Origin: Nitrospirae bacterium RIFCSPLOW2_12_42_9
GTDB taxonomy: Bacteria; Nitrospirota; 9FT-COMBO-42-15; HDB-SIOI813
Reading direction: 5' to 3'
Length of the DNA stretch: 6,323 bases
Assembly: GCA_001805205.1 (NCBI GenBank)
Contig: MHER01000040.1
Coordinates: 632-6,954, forward strand
In this document: in pieces, positions 1-6,322 of the stretch
How positions within the stretch are numbered: position 1 is the first letter of the stretch
How the letters are laid out: each line of letters begins with the position of its first letter
The notes under the pieces: generated by a model
What the model was told of the DNA's origin: nothing
Seen by the model: only the letters and a program-made list of their open reading frames with translations
Database searches by the model: none
Translations under genes and position numbers: made by a program

Positions 1-2
1 TT

Positions 3-2183
3 GATGAGCTTGTTGTGGTAGGCTCATCGAACTTTACTCCCTCCGGCCTGACCCATAACACGGAACTGAACTCAGTCTCCCTCGAATCAGAGGCCAAATA
101 TGTCAGGGAGAATTGGTTTGAAAAATTCTGGGGCGGGGCTGTTGATTTCAAGGAAGAGCTGGTAAAGCTCCTTGAGGCCTCCAGGTTTGGCACTAAAGAA
201 TATACCCCCTATGAGGTCTATATAAAATCCCTCTATGAGCTGCAAAAGGAAGACATCCTGTATGACGAGGAAACCAGGAAAGGGGAAGAACTACGCCCGT
301 CATCACGGGTTAACCTTGCAGAATTCCAGAACGATGCCGTAAGAAGGGTTTTAAGTCGCCTTAAAAAGTACAGGGCCTGTATGGTGGCTGATTCAGTGGG
401 GCTTGGCAAGACGTTTATAGCCAAAAGGGTTATCGAGGAGTTCGGGTTTTATAAAAGACAGAGGTTTCTCATCGTCTGCCCGGCACAGTTGAGGGAGATG
501 TGGGGGAGTGCGGTCAAAGACCTTATCCTCGCCGAAAGCATCCTCTCTCAGGAAGAGCTTGCCTCAAACGATTTTCTGAAAAAGGCCGGACATGCCGTCG
601 GTGGAGACCTTTCCGGTGTGGCACTGATCGTGGTGGACGAAAGCCACAACTTCCGGAACCCTCTTTCCAACCGTTGGGAGAACCTTTTTACCCTGATATC
701 GGATCACATGGCAAGGGAGGGAGAAAGGCCATATATCCTTTTTCTTACAGCGACGCCTATCAATAATACCATCTGGGACCTATTCTGGCAGGTGATGCTC
801 CTGGTACTTGAGAACCGGAAGGCCTTTCTCCGGGAAGGGATAACCGATCTCTTCAAGTTTTTCAAGGATATTGACAAAGAAGGAGAGCCGTCCCTCTTAA
901 ATGACCTCATGAATGAGATATCCATCAGACGGAACAGGGAGTATATAAAACAGAACTATCCGGATGCAGAGATCAACGGGCGGAAGATCATTTTTCCCGA
1001 AAGGCTTCTTGAAAATATCAATTACCAGCTCGATGGGACATACCAGGGCCTCTACAGGGACATATCGAGGACGATCAGTGAAGAATTGACGATGGCCTAT
1101 TACAAGATCCTTGAATACCGGAAAGTGGAGAAGCTCTCCAGGGACGAGGAGATGGCGCTGGGGCGGATGGTTGCCTTAGGGGGTATCTTTAGAACTATCC
1201 TTTTAAAGAGGCTCGAAAGCAGCGTTGATGCCTTCAGGAAGAGCGTTTCAAGACATGTGGAGTTTCTTAAAAAGCTCAAGGAGTATCTGGAGAGAGGCAA
1301 ACTCCTCACCAAGAAGACCTTTTATAAATATGTCTCAAATTTGGATGAGGAGAATGAGGAAGAATTCCTGGAAGAGTTGGAGGATATCCATATCGAAGAT
1401 TACAGGAAAGGGGAACTCTTCGGAGACATAGAAAAGGACATCGCACTCTTTAATGAGATACGTGATAAGGTTACAAGGATAGATGCGGAGGCGGATGCAA
1501 AGCTGAAGGGATTGAAGCAAATGCTTATAGAACTTAGCCGGAATGGGCAGGTGGTCATCTTTACCTACTATGCCGACACTCTCGATTATATCCACCAGAA
1601 CATAACCGGGGACCCGCAGTTTTCAGAGATCAGGATAGAAAAGATATCAGGAAGGATTGCCTCGGCAAAAAGGCGGACCGAGATTGTGAATGACTTTATG
1701 GATGGGAAGATAGATGTCCTGATGAGTACGGATGTCCTTTCCGAAGGGATGAACCTGCAGAAGGCCAGGTATCTTATCAATTATGACCTTCACTGGAACC
1801 CGACGAGGATGATCCAGCGGGCCGGAAGGATAGACAGGATAGGCTCGCCATTTGAGAAGATCTATGTGTACAACTTTTTCCCTGAAGAAGAGCTGGAAGA
1901 CCTGCTCAGGCTCGTAGAGATCCTTCAGAACAAGATCAGAAACATTGATAGTTCGATCGGGCTTGATGCCACTGTTCTGGGGGAGGAGGTGAACCCCAAG
2001 GTATTCGGGATTATCAGAAGAATACGGGATCAGGACGAGACGGTCTTTGATGAGTTGGAAAGAGAGGTCTTTGGGGGCGGTGAGAGGTTCTATCAACCCC
2101 TGATGGAGTACCTGAAGTCAAGACGGCGCAGGAACTGGAGTCTGTCCCTCTCGGGATACACAGCGGGCTTAAGAGGGATATAA
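3..2183 (+). CDS. SNF2-family (SF2) helicase with N-terminal PLD nuclease domain; 5'-truncated by the window edge, C-terminus frameshifted
   Basis: This is an ATP-dependent DNA translocase or helicase of the SNF2/HepA type. The frame is open to the window edge, and the GTG at 15 is an internal codon, because the residues before it (DELV at 3-14) complete the end of a PLD active-site motif, GSSNFTPSGL, at 21-50. The H and K of that motif lie upstream of the window. Helicase motifs follow in order: a Q-like motif (LAEFQ, about 315), Walker A DSVGLGKT (390-413), motif II DESH (636-647), motif III LTATP (about 744), motif IV VIFTYYAD (about 1554), motif V STDVLSEGMNLQ (about 1725) and motif VI QRAGRIDRIGS (1815-1847). 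An acidic, probably helical insert sits near 1350-1420. The last residues before the stop (from about 2118: S, then RRRR) do not resemble the family; the true continuation is in the -1 frame. PLD and SNF2 proteins recur in phage-defence loci (DrmC and DrmD of DISARM are separate examples). A defence role here is inference. Confidence 0.9.
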   Translation, partial: DELVVVGSSNFTPSGLTHNTELNSVSLESEAKYVRENWFEKFWGGAVDFKEELVKLLEASRFGTKEYTPYEVYIKSLYELQKEDILYDEETRKGEELRPSSRVNLAEFQNDAVRRVLSRLKKYRACMVADSVGLGKTFIAKRVIEEFGFYKRQRFLIVCPAQLREMWGSAVKDLILAESILSQEELASNDFLKKAGHAVGGDLSGVALIVVDESHNFRNPLSNRWENLFTLISDHMAREGERPYILFLTATPINNTIWDLFWQVMLLVLENRKAFLREGITDLFKFFKDIDKEGEPSLLNDLMNEISIRRNREYIKQNYPDAEINGRKIIFPERLLENINYQLDGTYQGLYRDISRTISEELTMAYYKILEYRKVEKLSRDEEMALGRMVALGGIFRTILLKRLESSVDAFRKSVSRHVEFLKKLKEYLERGKLLTKKTFYKYVSNLDEENEEEFLEELEDIHIEDYRKGELFGDIEKDIALFNEIRDKVTRIDAEADAKLKGLKQMLIELSRNGQVVIFTYYADTLDYIHQNITGDPQFSEIRIEKISGRIASAKRRTEIVNDFMDGKIDVLMSTDVLSEGMNLQKARYLINYDLHWNPTRMIQRAGRIDRIGSPFEKIYVYNFFPEEELEDLLRLVEILQNKIRNIDSSIGLDATVLGEEVNPKVFGIIRRIRDQDETVFDELEREVFGGGERFYQPLMEYLKSRRRRNWSLSLSGYTAGLRGI

Positions 2184-2257
2184 AGGGGATCTTCTTTTAT
2201 TATAAATATGGTGATGATTTTCACTTCTGGTATCTCTGTGACCTGACGACCGGAGAG

Positions 2258-2770
2258 ATGATTAAGAATAAGACAAAGATCCTCGATTACATCGCCTGCC
2301 CCCCTGAGGAAGTCAGAGAGATACCCGACTTTTTTGAGCGGGTCTATGAAATAAATAGGGATATACAGCGGGACATCGAGGCCACCTATAAAGAGGCCGA
2401 GCAGAAAGAGGCTGTGGATTCCGCTCTTGGCGAGCTGATAGCAGATAGAAGCAAGAAGTTTGTCACCAGCATTATCAGGGAGATGGATATCAGGCTGGAT
2501 GAGTATCTTTTTGATTTCCCTGAGGATAAGGAAGTGGAAGAGAAATGGGAGGGGATCAAGGAAAAGCTCTTATCCGTTAGCCTTACCAAAAGAAGGCTTC
2601 AGCAAGTAAGAGGCATCTGGAGGAATTACAAAAATAACCATAAGGACTGGAAAAGGTTTCTAAAAGACCTGTCAGAATTCCTGGAAGGCAGGCTTTCCCT
2701 TGAAAGGGAGGGAATTCCACCCTATGATTCAAATTTGCTCAAACTGATTACAATTGATTTTATTTCATAG
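2258..2770 (+). pseudogene. Displaced C-terminal fragment of the PLD-SNF2 helicase (-1 frame)
   Basis: This 170-residue reading frame is the C-terminal end of the upstream helicase, not an independent gene. Its frame is open from 2084. Between 2120 and 2257 it encodes residues that continue the helicase smoothly (VPLGIHSGLKRDIKG, then FFYYKYGDDFHFWYL), but no ATG, GTG or TTG occurs in that stretch. The ATG at 2258 is the first possible start and has only a GGAG two bases upstream, too close for efficient initiation. The protein is mostly charged helix (EINRDIQRDIEATYKEAEQKEA, 19 or more residues of heptad-like pattern) and has no catalytic motif. From 2120 it adds 216 residues to the helicase. 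Whether the fragment is translated is unknown. If the frame break is a sequencing error, this entry and the previous one are a single intact gene. Confidence 0.8.
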
Positions 2771-2810
2771 TAGATCCTCTACAAAACAGAACTGTCCTGG
2801 CGGGCCCCGG

Positions 2811-2830
2811 TTAAACTTTTTAAGGTTTAA
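2811..2830. repeat. 20-bp imperfect palindrome upstream of the permease promoter; candidate operator
   Basis: The outer arms TTAAAC and GTTTAA are perfect reverse complements, and 8 of the 10 symmetric positions match over the 20 bases. The palindrome ends five bases before the proposed -35 box at 2835, a usual position for a regulator site. It could also be a weak AT-rich hairpin ending the helicase transcript, since a 4-bp G+C stem (CTGG at 2797 with CCGG at 2807) precedes it. The sequence alone does not decide between these. Confidence 0.35.
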
Positions 2831-2834
2831 ATCC

Positions 2835-2863
2835 TTTACATTCATTTTTATAAAGGTTATATT
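2835..2863 (+). promoter_or_regulatory. Sigma-70-like promoter for the permease-apbE pair
   Basis: TTTACA at 2835-2840 matches the -35 consensus at five of six positions. TATATT at 2858-2863 matches the -10 consensus at five of six, and the spacer is the optimal 17 bp. A transcript starting about 7 bp after the -10 box would begin at or next to the GTG at 2870. The only Shine-Dalgarno-like sequence, AAAGG at 2852-2856, lies 13 bases before the GTG, inside the promoter spacer. Confidence 0.5.
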
Positions 2864-2869
2864 TCCCCT

Positions 2870-3991
2870 GTGACCCGCTTATTTGCAGTAGTTGAAAGGG
2901 ATCTTCGGAGATTCATAAGGAATCCGCTTGTTGTACTCTCCAGTCTTATTATGCCGCTCCTGTACCTTATAATACTCGGAAGCTCCTTTCAGGGTGCGTT
3001 AAAAAACCTCCCGCTCGCAATAGTCAATCTGGACAATGGCCCTTATGCCTCACGTGTAATAAGCCTCCTCCATACCCTCGAGACAGGTCCGGGGACAATC
3101 AGGATATATAATGAGAGTGATCAGCTCAGGGCTTTAGAGGGTGTTAAGACAGGAAGATATAAAGGAGCCCTTATACTCCCGCATGATTTCAGCCGGAGTG
3201 TTATAAAGGGAAAAGGTGGAGATATAGGTCTTTTTCTCGATAACAGTGATTCAATATCTGCGGAAACATTGAGAAGTGCTATAGCGGCCACTATATCGAG
3301 TATTAAGAGAGAATTTATTCCGGTTAGAGAAAGAATTGATGGTGTGATAGTCAGAAATATCGAATTATATAAAAAACTGGATTATGACCAATCACTTTTA
3401 CCTGGTGTGATAATAATGGCTATCTTTCTCGGTGCCCTTTCCACCGGTGCATTTAATACAGTAATGGATAAATTCTTCGGTATCGATGAGAGCTACCTCC
3501 TTACTCCTCTTACAAAGAGGGATATTGTACTGGGACTTGTGATAAGCGGTGTTATTATTACAACCGGAATTGCATGTTCTGTCCTGTTCCTTGGGGCCCT
3601 TATCTCGGGAATCCCTCTATGGAACAGTATAACTCTATCAGGATTAATAGCTGTAATCATGATCATTGTCCTCTCTACCGTCGGCCTTCTCGGTATGATG
3701 TTTATAATCCTCGGTCGTGCAAACCATCCCCGGATTGTAGGGGTGCTTGGCGGATTTCTGAATGTAATCTTTTTCTTTCCGAGCGGGGCTATATACCCTG
3801 TAGAGAGCTTCCCGGGATGGTTGAGGGCATTTGCAAAGATAAACCCTGAAACATATTCAGTTCATGCACTGAAAACAATCCTGTTTAAAGGGGGGAACCT
3901 CAGCGGAATAGGATTTGATTTCCTGTTTCTTACTATATTTGCGATAGTTACACTCTTTATTGCCACTTTAATGTACAAGCGGGAGCTGTAA
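2870..3991 (+). CDS. ABC-2 type transporter permease
   Basis: This is an inner-membrane permease of an ABC exporter in the ABC2_membrane_3 (YhhJ/NatB-like) group; the 373-residue length is normal. It has a short basic cytoplasmic N-terminus (ERDLRRFIRNP), TM1 at about residues 19-39, an extracytoplasmic domain at about 45-175, then five more hydrophobic segments near 177-198, 219-247, 254-282, 287-308 and 348-369. Two family landmarks are visible: the cytoplasmic coupling segment ESYLLTPLTKRDIVLG (207-222) and INPETYSVHALKTIL near 324-338. The GTG start is chosen because the frame is closed by a stop at 2828 and the protein then begins as family members do. No ATPase gene is adjacent, so its energising partner must be encoded elsewhere. 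It lies 2 nt upstream of apbE and they are surely cotranscribed. The substrate cannot be told from sequence. Confidence 0.9.
   Translation: MTRLFAVVERDLRRFIRNPLVVLSSLIMPLLYLIILGSSFQGALKNLPLAIVNLDNGPYASRVISLLHTLETGPGTIRIYNESDQLRALEGVKTGRYKGALILPHDFSRSVIKGKGGDIGLFLDNSDSISAETLRSAIAATISSIKREFIPVRERIDGVIVRNIELYKKLDYDQSLLPGVIIMAIFLGALSTGAFNTVMDKFFGIDESYLLTPLTKRDIVLGLVISGVIITTGIACSVLFLGALISGIPLWNSITLSGLIAVIMIIVLSTVGLLGMMFIILGRANHPRIVGVLGGFLNVIFFFPSGAIYPVESFPGWLRAFAKINPETYSVHALKTILFKGGNLSGIGFDFLFLTIFAIVTLFIATLMYKREL
3981..3985 (+). promoter_or_regulatory. Ribosome binding site of apbE inside the permease 3' end
   Basis: GGGAG overlaps the last sense codons of the permease and lies 8 bases before the apbE ATG at 3994. 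The permease stop (3989-3991) is 2 nt from that ATG, and a second TAA overlaps it (TAATAATG). This arrangement favours translational coupling and fixes the apbE start. Confidence 0.7.
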
Positions 3992-3993
3992 TA

Positions 3994-5031
3994 ATGCCTG
4001 ACAAACGCCTGACATCCATTCTGTCCTCTTCTTCATTATTGCTATTTCTTCCTGTAATAATCCTTAACATGAGCTGCAACCCTTCCATGCAAACATACAA
4101 ACGCTCCCAGCTCCTCATGGGAACTATTGTTGAGATCACAGTAGCAGCGGACAGGGAAGAAACCACTGATAAGGCTATAACAGCAGCATTCAAAGAGATA
4201 AGACGCCTTGAAGAGATAATGAGCACATATATCCCCTCATCCGACATATCCATGGTAAATGCTGCAGCAGGTATTAACCCTGTTAAGGTTCACAGAGACC
4301 TTATACTTGCTGTTAAAAAGGCACTCGAATTTGCTGACCTGTCAGGAGGGGCCTTTAATATTAGTATAGGTCCGGCAATAGATTTATGGAATGTTGAAAA
4401 ACCAGAGAGGATACCTTCTGAGAAAGACCTGGCAGCAATAAGACCATTGACAGACTACAAAAATATTATTATTGACGAAGGAGCAGGGACACTCTTTCTT
4501 AAAAAGAGAGGGATGAAGATAAATCTCGGAGGTATTGGTAAGGGTATAGCAGCGGACTATGCATACAATATTTTAAATCAGCATGGGATAAAATCAGGCA
4601 TCATTGGTGTGGCAGGTGATTTAAAGGCCTTTGGCAAAAGACCTGATGGTAAACTCTGGAACGTGGGGATAACCCATCCAAGAAGGAAAGGAGATATCAT
4701 AGCAAATGTGCATCTAACGGATATGTCAATATCTACCTCAGGAGATTATGAAAGATATTTCATTAAAGATGGTATCAGATATCACCATATACTTTCCCCT
4801 GATACACTCTACCCTTCCCGTGGATTCCAGAGCGTATCTATTATTGCAAAAGACTCTACTATAACAGATGCCCTGTCAACCGCAATCTTTGCAATGGGGC
4901 CTGAAAAGGGATTAAAACTCCTTGAAGGACTTACTGATGTGGAAGGAATCGTAGTGCTTGAAGACGGCCGCATAGAAACATCATCCGGTCTTAAAGAAAA
5001 TAAGATGATTGAAGTCGAAATCTTTAAATAA
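3994..5031 (+). CDS. apbE: FAD:protein FMN transferase (ApbE family), probably an exported lipoprotein
   Basis: The enzyme transfers FMN from FAD to a Thr or Ser of extracytoplasmic flavoproteins such as RnfG/NqrC-type FMN-binding domains, and needs Mg2+. At 345 residues it is typical in length. An N-terminal signal sequence (KR, then hydrophobic residues 6-27) precedes Cys28. The lipobox LNMSC is weak because Asn stands at -3, where Leu, Val or Ile is usual. Family motifs follow: MGT (42-44), GGAFNISIGPAIDLW (118-132), NLGGIGKGIAADYA (177-190), GDLKAFGKRPDGKLWNVGI (208-226), STSGDYERYF (247-256), HHILSP (264-269) and TDALSTA (291-297), where D292 and T296 match the Mg-binding D-x-x-x-T pair. 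The usual HIIDPRTG stretch reads HILSPDTL, losing the Asp. The gene is coupled to the upstream permease. No acceptor flavoprotein gene lies in the window. Confidence 0.95.
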   Translation: MPDKRLTSILSSSSLLLFLPVIILNMSCNPSMQTYKRSQLLMGTIVEITVAADREETTDKAITAAFKEIRRLEEIMSTYIPSSDISMVNAAAGINPVKVHRDLILAVKKALEFADLSGGAFNISIGPAIDLWNVEKPERIPSEKDLAAIRPLTDYKNIIIDEGAGTLFLKKRGMKINLGGIGKGIAADYAYNILNQHGIKSGIIGVAGDLKAFGKRPDGKLWNVGITHPRRKGDIIANVHLTDMSISTSGDYERYFIKDGIRYHHILSPDTLYPSRGFQSVSIIAKDSTITDALSTAIFAMGPEKGLKLLEGLTDVEGIVVLEDGRIETSSGLKENKMIEVEIFK

Positions 5032-5076
5032 AAAATAAGCAGGTACCCGAAATGGTCCAATCTTTTTAGACATTTT

Positions 5077-5111
5077 ATTCCTCCCATTATTTATACGCAG
5101 GTAGGAGGAAT
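5077..5111. repeat. 8-bp perfect inverted repeat between the convergent apbE and tumE genes
   Basis: ATTCCTCC (5077-5084) and GGAGGAAT (5104-5111) are perfect reverse complements around a 19-base loop; the right arm reaches the first base of the tumE stop codon. Its position between convergent genes fits a shared transcript end. Neither strand has a T-run directly after the stem, so it is not a canonical intrinsic terminator. The rest of 5032-5110 shows nothing else I can support. Confidence 0.35.
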
Positions 5112-5539
5112 CAGGAGATGTTATCCTTTACAAGGTCAATAAAATCTTTGAGGTCTCCGCTGAAAGAACATACTCTTCCCCCTTTATCATGGATGTGATG
5201 GGGTGGATGAGTTAGCTTATGTCCTTTGTAGTCAGTATGATGATAAGGCAGGTTATCGCTCCTGATAATAGGGGTGCCGCTGTTGTCTATGAGATTATAA
5301 GAGTATCTGTGAATTTCCAGCTTGTACATCACAAACTCATATTCTTCTCTTAGAAGTAAAGTAAATCCTTCTGCTACGCGGAGGTTTATCTGAAGGTCAG
5401 AAGAGACAATGGCAGTTTCAACCAAAGAGGGAAAGCCAAGGTGAAATGTGTCAGAAGGTGAAAAGGCATTTGTGAGGAGAGCGTAGACTGACCAGCATCG
5501 GTTAAGAATATGGGTCTCCAGGTGGCTTTCATATGACAC
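5111..5539 (-). CDS. tumE: TumE-family (DUF6516) toxin of a toxin-antitoxin pair
   Basis: This 142-residue protein has the core pattern of the TumE/DUF6516 family: YKLEIHRYSYNLID (72-85), IIRSDNLPYHH (91-101), the His-rich HPPHHIH (111-117), then a short acidic C-terminal helix SGDLKDFIDLVKD. Members are small and encoded next to an antitoxin; the biochemical target is not evident from sequence. The GTG start is chosen because AAAAGGG lies 7 bases upstream and the frame overlaps the antitoxin stop by 11 bp, a common TA arrangement. The only plausible later start is a TTG at codon 39. The N-terminal ~36 residues resemble the family less than the rest does. It is the last gene of the minus-strand cluster and converges with apbE. 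The family assignment comes from motif recognition, not from a search. Confidence 0.7.
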   Translation of the reverse strand: MSYESHLETHILNRCWSVYALLTNAFSPSDTFHLGFPSLVETAIVSSDLQINLRVAEGFTLLLREEYEFVMYKLEIHRYSYNLIDNSGTPIIRSDNLPYHHTDYKGHKLTHPPHHIHDKGGRVCSFSGDLKDFIDLVKDNIS

Positions 5540-5783
5540 TGGTTAGCCCTTTTACAGGAAATTTTGATTGCAGGGTTCTGAAGTAACTCCTGTAACAGAT
5601 AGCCCAGTTGATAAAGTCAGGACTATCCTCTGCAGGGGTTCCTACAATTAGATTATAAAAAACCTCGGATCTCATATTATATTTTTTCTCATAGCGGTAG
5701 AGCTCTTCGGTCAGCTTTGTAAGGACCTTATCAGCAGAAAGCTTACCACGGGTAACTTGCTGGATAAACCCCTTTTTTGTCAT
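5529..5783 (-). CDS. Small helical putative antitoxin partner of the TumE-type toxin
   Basis: This 84-residue, mostly helical protein has the pattern YEKKYNMRSEVFY (31-43) followed by EDSPDFINWAICYRSY (52-67). It resembles a recurrent group of short proteins (Tyr-Gly-Met-Ser-Ser-Glu-Glu-Phe-Tyr, then Gly-Asp-Ser-x-Asp-Phe-Ile-Glu-Trp) found next to DUF6516 or other small toxins. I see no helix-turn-helix or ribbon-helix-helix, so it probably neutralises by protein contact and does not repress DNA by itself. It precedes the toxin and overlaps it by 11 bp, the usual antitoxin-first order. The start lies 21 bp after the vapC stop and has no clear Shine-Dalgarno, which suggests readthrough or reinitiation from vapC. 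The antitoxin role is inferred from size, order and overlap. Confidence 0.65.
   Translation of the reverse strand: MTKKGFIQQVTRGKLSADKVLTKLTEELYRYEKKYNMRSEVFYNLIVGTPAEDSPDFINWAICYRSYFRTLQSKFPVKGLTSVI
5547..5553 (-). promoter_or_regulatory. Ribosome binding site supporting the GTG start of the TumE-type gene
   Basis: On the minus strand, AAAAGGG ends 7 bases before the GTG at 5539-5537, inside the antitoxin coding sequence. It favours this start over the later TTG. Confidence 0.5.
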
Positions 5784-5804
5784 GATTTGAGGACTTTTCT
5801 TAAC

Positions 5805-6200
5805 CTATTCAGTCTCATACACAGGACTAAGCTTTATTTCTTTGATATGTTCAAAATGCTTTCGATTCCTTGTTAAAAGTGGAAGATTTTTAGCCCACGC
5901 TGTCGCTGCTATTATATAATCTACTATTGTTTCCTGTCTTTCTCCATATTTGTCTATAAGAAATGAGTATTTTTTATTGATATCATTATCGATCTTTAGA
6001 ACCTTTATCTTTGATAGCAGTCCTATTATTTTTTTTCTTTCAGAATCACTGAGTCCTACCGTAGATAGGAGTTCTTTTTTACTGAGAACTGAACAATAGA
6101 TATCAAAAGTACCTGATCGAAACAAATCTCTTGCAGGTTTTATTCCTTTGAGATAGTCAATGATGATATCTGTATCCACTAAGAGTTTGACTTTTGCCAT
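5805..6200 (-). CDS. vapC: PIN-domain ribonuclease toxin, VapC type
   Basis: This 131-residue protein is a typical VapC, an Mg2+-dependent endoribonuclease that cleaves specific cellular RNA and is neutralised by a VapB antitoxin. The conserved PIN residues are visible: D9 in LLVDTDIIIDYL, E43 in SKKELL, D94 in TIVDYIIAATA, and the C-terminal LTRNRKHF block (109-116), where N112 is the usual fourth active-site position. All catalytic acidic residues are present, so it should be active. The ATG start is preceded by purine-rich GAAGAG 8 bases upstream and overlaps the end of the preceding minus-strand reading frame by 22 bp, the usual VapB-VapC layout. The DNA is strongly AT-rich (14 G/C among bases 5941-6000). 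It lies 21 bp upstream of the second TA pair. Confidence 0.9.
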   Translation of the reverse strand: MAKVKLLVDTDIIIDYLKGIKPARDLFRSGTFDIYCSVLSKKELLSTVGLSDSERKKIIGLLSKIKVLKIDNDINKKYSFLIDKYGERQETIVDYIIAATAWAKNLPLLTRNRKHFEHIKEIKLSPVYETE

Positions 6201-6322
6201 TCAATAAGCTCTTCAATGAATCTTTTTCCTGATTTAACTCTTTTTGCCTCCCTTATTCTGATCTTTCTGACATATTCAGCGCTGTCTTTTACCTGCATAA
6301 AGGTAAGCCCTTCCTTTTTTGC
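6179..6322 (-). CDS. Probable VapB-type antitoxin, C-terminal 47 residues only
   Basis: A minus-strand frame enters from the right edge and ends with TAG at 6181-6179, overlapping the vapC start by 22 bp. It encodes 47 residues beginning AKKEGLTFMQVKDSAEYVRK and ending RFIEELIEWQKSNS. The KKEGLT stretch followed by SAEYVRKIRIREAKR resembles the second half of a ribbon-helix-helix antitoxin, in which a Ser-capped helix follows the DNA-contacting strand and turn; the C-terminal helix would bind the toxin. The DNA-binding strand lies outside the window, so the fold is inferred. It is probably the first gene of the cluster and its autoregulator. An internal ATG exists at residue 9, but the open frame and family logic argue for a start beyond the window. 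Confidence 0.65.
   Translation of the reverse strand, partial: AKKEGLTFMQVKDSAEYVRKIRIREAKRVKSGKRFIEELIEWQKSNS

Noticed and set aside
1647..2096. 149-codon open frame on the minus strand
   Set aside because: It is antisense to the conserved helicase motif V-VI region, its translation resembles no family, and the real coding frame on the plus strand is unmistakable.
2100..2183. Programmed -1 ribosomal frameshift joining the helicase frames
   Set aside because: I see no slippery heptamer in the shared open region and no obvious stimulatory hairpin. A plain indel explains the data better.
2797..2821. Intrinsic terminator after the helicase
   Set aside because: The CTGG/CCGG stem is only 4 bp with one G-T pair, and the T-run begins six bases later after TTAAAC. 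It is not distinct enough to list as a terminator.
5032..5070. Intrinsic terminator after apbE
   Set aside because: A T-run exists at 5062-5067, but the only stem before it is ACC/GGT (3 bp) around 5044-5056, too weak to call.
5118..5198. Short plus-strand ORF preceded by GGAGG and GGAG
   Set aside because: It has 26 codons, lies entirely antisense to the TumE-type gene, and the purine runs are explained by the inverted repeat and the toxin's C-terminal codons.
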